A stretch of DNA of 33,815 bases, from the NCBI GenBank assembly GCA_964531735.1, contig CAZHGD010000069.1, forward strand, positions 1-33,815, read 5' to 3'. Below, piece by piece: positions 16,777-25,472 of this stretch (its first letter is position 1; each line of letters starts with the position of its first letter). The notes beneath the pieces are model-generated. The model saw only the letters and a list, made by a program, of their open reading frames with translations, searched no databases and was not told where the DNA came from. Both the position numbers and the translations under genes were made by a program. The stretch is from CAZHGD01 sp964531735. Its GTDB lineage: Bacteria; Armatimonadota; UBA10988.

Positions 16777-17655
16777 CTACTCGCCGGCGTGGACCAGCGT
16801 GTAGGTCGAGCGGACCTCCATCGGCCCGACCATCTGGAACAACGCCGGCGGCTGGCCCTCTTCCTTGTGCAGCCACTTGCCGCGCATGATGCCTTTGGCC
16901 TCGCAACTGAGCGGCAAGCGCGTCTCCAGGTTGAAGAGGTAGTTGCCTTTGAGATCGACGGTGAGCCGCGAGTCGGGCTCCTTGTCGTCGGCCTGGTCGT
17001 TCACCAGGATGACCAACTGTAGGCGCGCCAGCGGTTGCGGGCCGGTCTGGACGACCTCGGCGAACCGCGCCCGGAGCTGGCCGCTGCCTTTGCTGGACAG
17101 GCCGAGCAGCCCGCCCAGCTCAGCCGACGGGGCGAACCACTCGGTGCCCAGCCGGGCTGACGACAGGTCCCACTTCGCGGAGAGCGGCAGTTCGAAGGGG
17201 CTGTCGAACCACTTGCGCGCTTCGGCCTGGTCGAGTTCGTGACCATCGGCATCGGCCAGCACCGGCGGCTGGCCTTCCGGGTACCGCGCCAGGACGGTGC
17301 GGCCGACGAACGGACTGACCACCGGCTGAACGGGTTGTCCCGGCTCCTGGTCGAGCGTCTCGGCGGCCACCAAGGTGACTCGCGCCGCGGTGACCTGCGT
17401 CCCGTTAGCCTCGGTGACGGTCACGCGCACGTGCGACTGACGGCGCATGGCGAAGGGCCCGCGGGCGTCCTCCGGCAGCCGCTCGGCCACCGCACCGACG
17501 AACCGCGTCTCGGCCCGCAGGTGCTCGCGGATGTCCAGGACCATGCCGGGCCGGTAGCGGGGACGCAGATCGTGGCTGGGTGCCGTCTCCCCCGCGGCCA
17601 GGCTGGCCGCGCCGATCAGCAGGAGCGTGAGGACGATGGCGCGACCGGTGCTCAT
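16777..17655 (-). CDS. Secreted protein of unknown function (DUF6263-like)
   Basis: A 292-residue protein with a clear signal peptide (MSTGRAIVLTLLLIGAASLAAGE) and no further membrane segment. The mature part reads as a beta-rich domain: YRPGMVLDIREHLRAETRF, SHVRVTVTEANGTQVTAARVTL, then a tail with LTVDLKGNYLFNLETRLPLSCEAKGIMRGKW. The early R-Y-x-x-G and the closing stretch on 'residual' strands resemble secreted DUF6263-type proteins, but I would not rely on it. It is the first of the minus-strand genes, running away from sppA and sharing a 154-base divergent region with it. Its position before a deacetylase-like gene suggests envelope work. Confidence 0.6.
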   Translation of the reverse strand: MSTGRAIVLTLLLIGAASLAAGETAPSHDLRPRYRPGMVLDIREHLRAETRFVGAVAERLPEDARGPFAMRRQSHVRVTVTEANGTQVTAARVTLVAAETLDQEPGQPVQPVVSPFVGRTVLARYPEGQPPVLADADGHELDQAEARKWFDSPFELPLSAKWDLSSARLGTEWFAPSAELGGLLGLSSKGSGQLRARFAEVVQTGPQPLARLQLVILVNDQADDKEPDSRLTVDLKGNYLFNLETRLPLSCEAKGIMRGKWLHKEEGQPPALFQMVGPMEVRSTYTLVHAGE

Positions 17656-17727
17656 GTGCGGTTCCCTTGCGTGCGGCGGATCTACGGCCTTTCGAGGGCG
17701 GCTCGAGCCCGGTGGTTTCGCGCTCGC

Positions 17728-17755
17728 GTGACGCCGGCCGGCCGTGGCGTACTAT
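17728..17755 (+). promoter_or_regulatory. Possible promoter of the sppA operon
   Basis: GTGACG and TACTAT lie 16 bases apart, about 55 bases before the sppA start. The -10 is good and the -35 weak. This is the only AT-containing patch of the divergent region. Confidence 0.35.
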
Positions 17756-17809
17756 AGAGGACATGCTGCCCGCCGGCGCGAATGCCCCGGCGGAGGCGGG
17801 AGGATAGGG

Positions 17810-18805
17810 ATGGCCAACATACCTGCCGAGGCGCGCCGGACCCGATCGGTCTGGGGCATCTTCCTTGGCATCTGCCTGATGGGCTTCGTGATGATCTGCG
17901 CGCTGGTGGCCCTGGTGTCGTTGGCGCCCGGGTCGCGTGGCGTGACCAAAAGCCTGAGCAACGACCGCATCGCGGTGATCAGCGTCACCGGCGTCATCGC
18001 TTCGTCGGGCGAATCGTCGCTGTTCGGGGTCACGCCCGGTGCCGGCCAGGTCATCAGTCACATCCGCAGTGCCGCCCGCGACAAGTCGGTCAAGGCGGTG
18101 ATCATCCGCATCAACTCGCCCGGCGGCTCCGCCGCGGCCTCGCAGGAGATCTACGAAGCGGTGATGGCCGCGCGGCGTGAGACGCGCAAGCCGTTCCTGG
18201 CCTCCATGGCCGACGTCGCCGCTTCGGGCGGTTACTACGTGGCCGCCGGCTGCGACCGCATCATGGCCAACCGCGCCACCACCACCGGCAGCATCGGCGT
18301 CATCATGGGCACCTACAACCTGAAGGGCCTGTTCGAATGGGTGCGAGTCGAGCCGGTGACCATCAAGAGCGGCAAGTTCAAGGACATGGGCTCCCCCAAC
18401 CGGTCGCTGACGCCCGAAGAGCGGCAACTGCTCCAGAACGTGGTCAACAGCATCTACGAGCAGTTCGTCGCCGACGTGGCCCGCGGTCGCCCGAATCTCA
18501 AGCCCGAACAGCTGCGGCCCTACGCCGACGGGCGGGTGATGACCGGCGAACAGGCCAAGAAGATCGGCCTGGTAGATGATCTGGGCACCTTCTGGGACGC
18601 GGTGCGGCTGGCCCAGGAGATGGCCAAGCTGCCGGTCAGCAAAACGCCGAACCTGAAGTACTACACCGGCAGCTCACTGCTCGACCAGCTCCTGCAGGCG
18701 CGGGCGCCGGCGCATCCGGGCGCGGCGCTCGGGTTGCCGGCCTGGTCGCTGGCCCCGCTGCTCCTGGCGCCCACGGCCGTCATGCCGCAGGCGGTGCTGC
18801 CTTGA
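17810..18805 (+). CDS. sppA: Signal peptide peptidase SppA (short form)
   Basis: A 331-residue S49 serine protease that degrades signal peptides left in the membrane. The ATG at 17810 has AGGA upstream. A single transmembrane helix occupies residues about 14-37. The catalytic nucleophile is S139 in VAASGGYYVAAGCD, and the general base is K191 in SGKFKDMGSPNRSL. The 52-residue gap between them equals that of the B. subtilis short-form enzyme (S147/K199). IRINSPGGS (100-107) is the conserved loop. The C-terminal 40 residues are proline/alanine/leucine rich and may form a second hydrophobic segment. The stop overlaps the TTG start of polA, so the two genes are translationally linked, an unusual pairing. 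Confidence 0.93.
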   Translation: MANIPAEARRTRSVWGIFLGICLMGFVMICALVALVSLAPGSRGVTKSLSNDRIAVISVTGVIASSGESSLFGVTPGAGQVISHIRSAARDKSVKAVIIRINSPGGSAAASQEIYEAVMAARRETRKPFLASMADVAASGGYYVAAGCDRIMANRATTTGSIGVIMGTYNLKGLFEWVRVEPVTIKSGKFKDMGSPNRSLTPEERQLLQNVVNSIYEQFVADVARGRPNLKPEQLRPYADGRVMTGEQAKKIGLVDDLGTFWDAVRLAQEMAKLPVSKTPNLKYYTGSSLLDQLLQARAPAHPGAALGLPAWSLAPLLLAPTAVMPQAVLP

Positions 18806-21465
18806 GCACCGGCCGACCGAAGCTGCTGCTGATCGACGCCAACAGCCTGATCCATCAGGCCTACCATGCGGTCGGGCCGCTGACCACGCGCGACCACACG
18901 CCGACCAACGCCGTGTTCGGGTTCGTCAACATGGTCCTGCGCGTGCTGGAGGACGAGCGCCCCGATGCCCTCGCGCTGGCCCGCGACACGCCCGAGCCCA
19001 CCTTCCGCCATGAGCGCTACCCCGAGTACAAGGCGCACCGCGAGCCGCTGGAAGAGGCGCTGATCGCCCAGTTCCCCATCATCGATGAGGTCATCGACGC
19101 CTTCCGCTGGCCGGTGCTCAAGCGCCCCGGCTTCGAGGCCGACGACATCCTCGCCACGCTGGCCTGCCGCGCCGCGGCCGAAGGCTGGGAGGTGGCGCTG
19201 ATCACCGCTGACCGCGACCTGTGCCAGGTGGCCGACGACCACGTGACCATCCTGGCGACACAAGGCCGCGGCGTCAGCGACGTCCACCATTTCACGCCGG
19301 CCGCCGTGCAGGAGCGGTTCGGCGTGCCGCCGTCGCGGCTCCCCGACTGGAAGGGCCTGGTCGGCGACAGCTCCGACAACATCCCCGGCGTGCGCGGCAT
19401 CGGGCCGAAGACGGCCACCGAGCTGTTGCAGCAGTTCGGCGATCTGGACGCGGTCTTGGCCGCCGCCGATCAGCTCAAGGGCAAGCGCCGCGAGATGCTG
19501 CTCGAATCGGCGGACATCGCCCGCCTCAGCCGCGAACTGGCCACCGTCTGCCGGGAGGTCCCGGTGGATCTGGCGCTCGACAGCTTGCGCCGCCAGCCGG
19601 TGGACGACGAGGCCGTGCAGAAGCTGTTCGTGCGCTTGGAGTTCGGCCAGTTGCTGCGGCGACTGTCGGTCCGGTCCACGGCGCCGGCGCCCGGCGTCAG
19701 CTATGTGACGGTGACCGACGACGCCACCGCCGCGCGCGTGGCCGCCGAAGTGGCCGAGTGCGGCGCCGTCGGGCTCGCCTGGCGGGACGATGTGGCCGGC
19801 CTGGCCATCAGCGCCGCGCCGGGACGCGCCTGGTACGTGCCGTTGGCGCGCAGCGCCGGCCGGCAACTGGCGCTGTTCGACGTCGACGAGCCCACCGAGC
19901 TGGATCGCGGCCGGCTGGAGCAGGTGCTGGCGCCGTTGACCGCCGGCCGCGTGGGCTGGGTGGCCCATGACGTGCAGCGGCTCTACCAGGCCCTGGGCGC
20001 CGACCATCCGGCGCTGTCGGGCCTGCGGGGCGACAGCCACCTGGCCGCCTGGCTGCTCGATCCCGAGCAGGCCACGCACACGCTGACCACCCTCGCCAGC
20101 CGCTACTTCGGCGGCTCTGTGCCCGAGCCGCCGGACGACCATGCCGATCCGGGCGCCTTTGCCTGCTGCCTGCAGGCCGACCTGACCCGGCGGCTGGAGC
20201 CGCGCTTGCGCGAGGACCTGGCCGAGGAGAAGCTGCTCGACCTCTACCGCGAGTTGGAGCTGCCCACCGCGCCGCTGCTGGCCCGGATGATGGCGCGCGG
20301 CGTGGTGGTCGACCGCCCGGCGGTGCGCGCCCTCGACGACGAGCTGGCCGCGTCGGTGGCCGAGAAGCGCCAGGGCGTCCATCAGGCGGCGGGCGTCGGG
20401 TTCAACATCGACTCGCCGAAGCAGCTTGGCGAAGTGCTGTTCGAGCAGCTCGGCCTGGCCCACGGCCGCAAGACCAAGACCGGCTGGTCCACCGACGCCA
20501 CCACGCTGCGCGAGCTGCGCGACGAACACCCGGTGGTGTCGTTGGTGCTGGAGTACCGCGAGCTGGCCAAGCTCAAGTCGACCTACACGGAAGCGCTGCT
20601 GAGCCTGTCGGATCCGGTCACCGGCCGCATCCACACGCGGCTGAACCAGACCGGCACGGCCACCGGCCGGCTGAGCAGCTCGCAGCCGAACCTGCAGAAC
20701 ATCCCGGTGCGCGGCGGCTGGGGCGAGCGCTTCCGCAACCTGTTCGGCGCGCCGGAAGGTTGGCGTCTGCTGGCCGCCGACTACTCGCAGATCGAGTTGC
20801 GCGTGCTGGCCCATGTCAGCGGCGACCCGCAGATGATTGGCGCGTTCCGCCGCGGCGAGGATATCCACACCCTCGCGGCCCAGGAGATCTTCGGCGTGGC
20901 CGCCGACGACGTGGCCGCCGACCAGCGCCGCATGGCCAAGGTGCTCAACTTCGGCGTCGCCTACGGCATCCAGGCGCACGGCCTCAGCCAGCAGCTCCAG
21001 ATTCCGCGCGGGCAGGCCCAGGAGCTGATCGACGCTTACTTCGCCCGCTTCCCGCTGGTCAAGCAGTACGCCGACGACACCATCGCGCGCGCTCGTGAAC
21101 AGGGCTTCGTGCAGACGCTGATGGGCCGCCGGCGCCGCCTGGCCGATCTGTCGAGCCGCAACCCGAACCTGCGCCAGGCCGCCGAGCGCGCGGCGATCAA
21201 CATGCCCATCCAGGGCGCCGCGTCGGACATCATCAAGGTCGCCATGCTGCGTCTCGACGAGCAGTTGAGCCGCGTCGGTGCGCAGGCCCGACTCGTGCTG
21301 CAGGTGCATGACGAGCTGCTGGTGGAAGTGCCGCCGGGCGAAGTGCCAGCGGTGGCGCGGCTGATGCGACGCTGTATGGAGCAGGCGGCCGAGCTCGACG
21401 TCCCGCTCCAGGTCAAGGTCGAGGTCGGTACCCGCTGGGGCTCGTTGGAGCCGCTGGAGGACTAG
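18802..21465 (+). CDS. polA: DNA polymerase I
   Basis: An 887-residue family A polymerase that fills gaps and removes RNA primers. Residues 1 to about 290 form the 5' nuclease (LLLIDANSLIHQAYHA, FEADDILA, ITADRDL, GDSSDNIPGVRGIGPKTA). Residues about 295-480 keep the exonuclease fold, but the DxE metal site is missing (GLAWRD at 324-329), so proofreading should be absent, as in Taq and Bacillus enzymes. The polymerase domain has motif A DYSQIELR with D660, motif B with K713 followed by LNFGVAYG, and motif C VHDE at 835-838. Position two of motif B is phenylalanine, the normal dideoxy-discriminating form. The start is TTG, overlapping the sppA stop, with no strong ribosome site of its own, so translation is probably coupled. 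Confidence 0.97.
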   Translation: MSTGRPKLLLIDANSLIHQAYHAVGPLTTRDHTPTNAVFGFVNMVLRVLEDERPDALALARDTPEPTFRHERYPEYKAHREPLEEALIAQFPIIDEVIDAFRWPVLKRPGFEADDILATLACRAAAEGWEVALITADRDLCQVADDHVTILATQGRGVSDVHHFTPAAVQERFGVPPSRLPDWKGLVGDSSDNIPGVRGIGPKTATELLQQFGDLDAVLAAADQLKGKRREMLLESADIARLSRELATVCREVPVDLALDSLRRQPVDDEAVQKLFVRLEFGQLLRRLSVRSTAPAPGVSYVTVTDDATAARVAAEVAECGAVGLAWRDDVAGLAISAAPGRAWYVPLARSAGRQLALFDVDEPTELDRGRLEQVLAPLTAGRVGWVAHDVQRLYQALGADHPALSGLRGDSHLAAWLLDPEQATHTLTTLASRYFGGSVPEPPDDHADPGAFACCLQADLTRRLEPRLREDLAEEKLLDLYRELELPTAPLLARMMARGVVVDRPAVRALDDELAASVAEKRQGVHQAAGVGFNIDSPKQLGEVLFEQLGLAHGRKTKTGWSTDATTLRELRDEHPVVSLVLEYRELAKLKSTYTEALLSLSDPVTGRIHTRLNQTGTATGRLSSSQPNLQNIPVRGGWGERFRNLFGAPEGWRLLAADYSQIELRVLAHVSGDPQMIGAFRRGEDIHTLAAQEIFGVAADDVAADQRRMAKVLNFGVAYGIQAHGLSQQLQIPRGQAQELIDAYFARFPLVKQYADDTIARAREQGFVQTLMGRRRRLADLSSRNPNLRQAAERAAINMPIQGAASDIIKVAMLRLDEQLSRVGAQARLVLQVHDELLVEVPPGEVPAVARLMRRCMEQAAELDVPLQVKVEVGTRWGSLEPLED

Positions 21466-21470
21466 GCACG

Positions 21471-23180
21471 ATGCACAAGGCAGAGCTTCTGGCCGTGGCG
21501 CGCGGTGAGCGGCCGGCGGACGTGGTCTTCCGCAACGCGCGGTTGGTCAACGTGCTCAGTGGCGAGATCCACCCGGCGGACGTGGCCGTGGCCGGTGGCC
21601 GCGTGATCGGCTGGGGCGACTACGAGGCCGATGAGGTGGTCGATCTGGACGGCGCCTGGCTGGCGCCCGGCCTGCTCGACGCCCATGTCCACATCGAGAG
21701 CTCCATGCTCGGTGTCGGCGAGTTCGCGCGGGCGGTGATGCCGCACGGCACCACCGGCGTGGTGGTCGACCCGCACGAGGTGGCCAACGTCTGTGGCACG
21801 GCGGGCGTCGATTGGCTGCTTGCCGCGGCCGAGAGCGTGCCGCTCGATGTCCATGTCAACGTGCCCAGTTGCGTGCCCGCCTCGCCGCATGACGATCCCG
21901 GCGCGGTGCTCGACAGTGACGCCGTGGCCGAGTTGCTGGAGCGGCCGGGTGTCCTCGGGCTGGCCGAGCTGATGAACTTCCCCGGCACGGTGGCTGGCGA
22001 TCCCGAGATCCTGGCCAAGCTCCGTGCCGCCGGCCACCGGCCGATCGACGGCCATGCGCCCGGCGTGAGCGGCCACACCTTGATGGCCTACCACCTCGCC
22101 GGACCGGAGTCCGACCACGAATGCACGTCGGCCGCCGAGGCCCTGGCGCGCGTGGCGGCGGGCTGCTACCTGTTCGTTCGCGAAGGCTCGGCGACGCGCA
22201 ACCTGAAGAGCCTGCTCGGCGCCGTGACGCCGGCCAACAGCCGGCGCTTCTGCTTCTGCTGTGACGACATCCAGTCGGCCGACCTGATCGGTGATGGCCA
22301 TGTCGATCGCATCGTGCGGGCGGCCATCGCGGCGGGCGTCGATCCGCTCATCGCGGTGCAGATGGCCACGCTGAACACCGCCGAGCGGTTCCGCCTCGAC
22401 CAGGAGGTGGGCGCCGTCGCGCCCGGCCGCCGCGCCGACCTGATCGTGCTGGACGACCTGACCGGGTTCCAGGTCCGCGAGACCTGGAAAGCCGGCGTGC
22501 GGGTCGCGGCCGACGGCCAGGCGTTGTTCACACCGGCGCACACCGACGACACGGCGCTGCGGCACACCATGGCCGTGGCGCCGCTCAGCCCGCGCTCGTT
22601 CCAGATCGACTGGACCGGCGGCACCGCGCGGCTGATTGTCGTGCAGCCCGACCTGTTGCTGACCCGGGCGGAGACCGTGACGCCGCAGACCGCCGACGGC
22701 ACCATCGTCGGTGACACCGCTCGCGACGTGCTGCTGGCGGCCTGTGTGGAGCGACATCGCGCCAGCGGCCAGGTCGGCCTGGGCCTGGTGCGCGGCTTCG
22801 GCCTGCACCGCGGCGCGCTGGCCTCGAGCGTCGGCCATGACTCGCACAACCTGACCGTGGTGGGCGTCACGCCCGCGGCCATGCACCGCGCCGCCGAGGC
22901 CGTGGTCCACGCCGGCGGCGGCCTGGCCGTGGCGACCGACGATGCCGTCCTGGCCACGCTCCCGCTGCCGCTGGCCGGCCTCATGTCCGACCGCCCGGCG
23001 GCCGAAGTGGCCGGCTTGTCACGCCACCTGGAGCAGGCGGCGCGATTGCTTGGCACCACCTTGCCCGACCCGTTCATGACCCTGTCGTTCATCAGCCTGA
23101 GCGTCATCCCCAGCCTGCGGCTGACGCCGCGGGGTCTGGTGGATGTGGAGCGGTTCGAGGTGGTGCGGTTGGGGGTCTGA
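21471..23180 (+). CDS. ade: Adenine deaminase
   Basis: A 569-residue enzyme that turns adenine into hypoxanthine with release of ammonia, feeding purine salvage. The Ade subfamily motifs are complete: LDAHVHIESSML (metal histidines), PHGTTGVVVDPHEVANV, AELMNFPG, DGHAPGVSG, HECTSAAEAL, REGSATRNL, CCDDI, and, in the C-terminal domain, SSVGHDSHNLTVVG. Length is near the family norm of 570-600. It starts five bases after the polA stop, with GGAGG at the end of polA serving as ribosome site. This separates it from related amidohydrolases, which lack the C-terminal domain. It stands in an operon with a deacetylase, an acetyltransferase and an amidohydrolase. Confidence 0.95.
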   Translation: MHKAELLAVARGERPADVVFRNARLVNVLSGEIHPADVAVAGGRVIGWGDYEADEVVDLDGAWLAPGLLDAHVHIESSMLGVGEFARAVMPHGTTGVVVDPHEVANVCGTAGVDWLLAAAESVPLDVHVNVPSCVPASPHDDPGAVLDSDAVAELLERPGVLGLAELMNFPGTVAGDPEILAKLRAAGHRPIDGHAPGVSGHTLMAYHLAGPESDHECTSAAEALARVAAGCYLFVREGSATRNLKSLLGAVTPANSRRFCFCCDDIQSADLIGDGHVDRIVRAAIAAGVDPLIAVQMATLNTAERFRLDQEVGAVAPGRRADLIVLDDLTGFQVRETWKAGVRVAADGQALFTPAHTDDTALRHTMAVAPLSPRSFQIDWTGGTARLIVVQPDLLLTRAETVTPQTADGTIVGDTARDVLLAACVERHRASGQVGLGLVRGFGLHRGALASSVGHDSHNLTVVGVTPAAMHRAAEAVVHAGGGLAVATDDAVLATLPLPLAGLMSDRPAAEVAGLSRHLEQAARLLGTTLPDPFMTLSFISLSVIPSLRLTPRGLVDVERFEVVRLGV

Positions 23181-23212
23181 CCGCCGGTACCACCAGCCCG
23201 GAGGTGCGCCTG

Positions 23213-24610
23213 ATGCCGAACGTCCACGTGCTCTTCTGGTTCGATGTCGAAGACTGCACGGTGCCGCAGAGCGATGACGCCAACAAGCGGCTGGCGCGCA
23301 TCCTGGAGCAACATGGCGCCCGCGGCACGTTCAAGGTGGTCGGCCAGAAGGCGCGCCTGTTCGAGCAGCGGCTGCGCTACGACGTGACCGACGCGCTGCG
23401 GGCACACGACATCGGCTACCACTCCAACCTGCACGGCTGGCGCCCGCAGATCGCCGAGTACCTCGCCGACCTCGACCCGGTCGCCGGCGCGGCCGAGTTC
23501 GCGCGCCGCGAAGGCCCCGGGCTGGACGACGTCCGCCGCGTGTTTGCCGGCCAGCCGATCACCACCTACGGCCAGCCCGGACCCAACTGGGCACCGCAGG
23601 TCTTCGGGCCGCTGCGCGACTGGGGCATTCCCACGTACGTCAGCGGCTTCGGCTACGTCGGCGTGGATTGCCAGCCGTTCTGGTACCAGGGCCTGCTGTG
23701 CACCTCGCACATGTACGGCCGACGCCTGAACGGCGCCGCCGAGAACCACCTCAAGGGGCTCAACTTCGAGCTGGGCCGGCCCGGTGAGCTGGCCGGGCAC
23801 CAGTCGGCGTTCCAACAGTCGTTGGACCAACTGTCGTCCACCGGCGGGCTGATCAGCATTCTCAACCACCCCTGCACGCTGGTGCTGGAGGAGTGGTTCT
23901 CCACCAACCTGAAGTCGCGCGAGTTGACCGAGGCTGGTTACCAGCACTTCGCCGACTATGTCGAGTGGGCCTTGTCCAAGCCGGGAGTCCGGCCGACCTG
24001 TGCCGGTGAGCTGCTCCAGCTCTACCCGGACCAGGCGGTCGGCCACTGCTTCAGCCCCGAGGAGTTGGGTGAGCTGGCCGCGGCACTGACCGACGAGGTG
24101 TCGTTCGTCCGGTTGGGCGACCGCGTCGTCTCGGCCGCCGAGGCGCTGGCCTTGCTGGCCGACGCGTTGACCACCTGGCGGCCGGCTGAGCGCCAGCCCG
24201 AACCGGTGCGCTGGCAGCCGGTGTACGGTCCGGAGCACGCGCCGCCCGACAGTCGCGAGGCGACACTGTCCTGGGCCGAGTTCGCCGCGGCGCTGGTGGC
24301 CGTGCGGCGGGCATTGGAGCAGCACGGCCAGGTGCCCGGTGCGGTGCCGGCGGCGGGCGGGCCGCTGGCGCCGGCCGATGTGCTGGCCGCGGCGGCGCGC
24401 GTGCTGCAGGCGCGGCTGGCCGGCGGCGCGCTGCCGGACGAGGTGCTGGTGCGGCCGGTGGTACGCCGGTTCGAGGACCACGTCGACGCCGACGCGGCCG
24501 AGGCCGGCTGGCGTAGCGTGATGATGCCGCCGGGCTTCGCCGCACCGAACTTGCTGACCCAGGCTCGGCTCGGTGCCTGGACCGTCAAGCCGGCGGTGCT
24601 GGTGGCCTGA
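23213..24610 (+). CDS. Polysaccharide deacetylase-like (NodB-fold) protein with C-terminal repeat region
   Basis: A 465-residue protein. A GTG nine bases earlier is in frame, but GGAGG at 23200-23204 fits the ATG at 23213. There is no signal peptide. Residues 1-265 form the NodB-like barrel: LFWFDVEDC with D11/D14, GTFKVVGQKA, the metal histidines H70 and H74 in GYHSNLHGW, and LISILNHP. This is the subgroup with a long metal-binding loop; substrates include N-acetylated sugars and, in some relatives, cyclic amides. Residues about 280-420 hold repeated helix pairs (SPEELGELAAALTD...VSAAEALALLADAL, SWAEFAAALVAVRRAL, PADVLAAAARVL) separated by GQVPGAV- and GALPDEV-like turns, which resemble pseudomurein-binding repeats. 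The gene follows ade by 32 bases and precedes the acetyltransferase by 15. Confidence 0.72.
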   Translation: MPNVHVLFWFDVEDCTVPQSDDANKRLARILEQHGARGTFKVVGQKARLFEQRLRYDVTDALRAHDIGYHSNLHGWRPQIAEYLADLDPVAGAAEFARREGPGLDDVRRVFAGQPITTYGQPGPNWAPQVFGPLRDWGIPTYVSGFGYVGVDCQPFWYQGLLCTSHMYGRRLNGAAENHLKGLNFELGRPGELAGHQSAFQQSLDQLSSTGGLISILNHPCTLVLEEWFSTNLKSRELTEAGYQHFADYVEWALSKPGVRPTCAGELLQLYPDQAVGHCFSPEELGELAAALTDEVSFVRLGDRVVSAAEALALLADALTTWRPAERQPEPVRWQPVYGPEHAPPDSREATLSWAEFAAALVAVRRALEQHGQVPGAVPAAGGPLAPADVLAAAARVLQARLAGGALPDEVLVRPVVRRFEDHVDADAAEAGWRSVMMPPGFAAPNLLTQARLGAWTVKPAVLVA

Positions 24611-24625
24611 CGCAGGAGGTGTTGG

Positions 24626-25462
24626 ATGGAGCCGGAGAAGGGCGACCCGAACGTGCTGGTGACCCGTGACGAGGTTGCCGGCGCGCTGGCCGCGGTGGGC
24701 GTGGGACCGGCCGACACGGTGATCTTCCACAGCTCACTGAGCAGCCTGGGCACGGTGGTCGGCGGACCGGACACGGTCATCGACGGCTTCCTGGACGCGG
24801 TCGGCCCGGCGGGCACGGTGGCCGTGCCGACGCTCTGCAACTGGGCGCCCGGCGAGCAGGAGCTGGTCTTCGACCGCTGGGATCCGGCGACCACGCCGTC
24901 GTATGTCGGCCGGCTGACCGAGACGCTGCGCCGGCGGCCCGAGGCCGTGCGCAGCGACCATGCCACGCACTCGGTGGCGGCCATCGGCGCCGGCGCCACG
25001 GCGCTGTGCGCCGACCACGGGGCGTCGGGGCCGCGGCCGGGCCCGTTCGGCGAGCGCGCCTTCGCGGTGGCCTCGCCCTGGCAGCGGCTGTACGACGGCG
25101 ACGCGGCCTACGTCTTCGTCGGCGTCAGCCTCCGGGTCTGCACCATGGTCCACTTCGTCGAGTCGCTGCTGGTCGAGCGCGCGCTGGCGCCGGCGCAGCC
25201 GGAGCGCCGGGCGGCCCTGGCCGATGAAGTCCAGGGCTGGCAGAAGCCCGGCGTGTGGCCGTCGTTCCGCGTGCCCGACCGCGAGCTCTACGAGGCGGAG
25301 CTGGCCGCTGCGGGCGGCGTGCAGCGCAGCCGCTGCGGTTCGGCGACGGTGCGGTGCGTACGCGCCCGCCGGCTGGTGGACGACTGGCTTCTCTGGGCCG
25401 AAGCGGACCCCGAACGCTGGCTGCCCGAGGCGTATCTCGGCTGGCTGGCCCGTTGCGTGTGA
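24626..25462 (+). CDS. AAC(3)-family N-acetyltransferase
   Basis: A 278-residue protein of the antibiotic_NAT fold, near the usual 260-290 length. The start has AGGAGG eight bases upstream. The acetyl-CoA site carries FHSSLSSLGTVVGGPDTVIDG (33-53). SDHATHSVAAIGA (about 109-121), with H115 as the expected catalytic histidine in the H-x-x-H-S motif, follows. The family acetylates amine groups: named members modify the 3-amino group of aminoglycosides, whereas many chromosomal members (YokD type and others) act on unknown small amines or sugars. Its place between a deacetylase and an amidohydrolase points to metabolism of an amino-sugar-like compound rather than to antibiotic resistance. It meets the next gene with a ten-base gap. 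Confidence 0.85.
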   Translation: MEPEKGDPNVLVTRDEVAGALAAVGVGPADTVIFHSSLSSLGTVVGGPDTVIDGFLDAVGPAGTVAVPTLCNWAPGEQELVFDRWDPATTPSYVGRLTETLRRRPEAVRSDHATHSVAAIGAGATALCADHGASGPRPGPFGERAFAVASPWQRLYDGDAAYVFVGVSLRVCTMVHFVESLLVERALAPAQPERRAALADEVQGWQKPGVWPSFRVPDRELYEAELAAAGGVQRSRCGSATVRCVRARRLVDDWLLWAEADPERWLPEAYLGWLARCV

Positions 25463-25472
25463 GGGTAGAGCG

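Noticed and set aside
14957..16804. A 615-codon plus-strand frame over the deacetylase-like gene
   Set aside because: Arginine/glutamine/histidine-rich shadow; the minus-strand product shows folded-domain motifs throughout.
18661..21309. An 882-codon open frame antisense to polA
   Set aside because: It is a codon-position shadow of a high-GC gene: histidine/arginine/glutamine-rich with no domain, while the sense strand encodes a complete DNA polymerase I.
24626..25462. Aminoglycoside resistance gene
   Set aside because: The fold is AAC(3), but there is no mobile context and it is embedded in a metabolic operon, so resistance is not supported.
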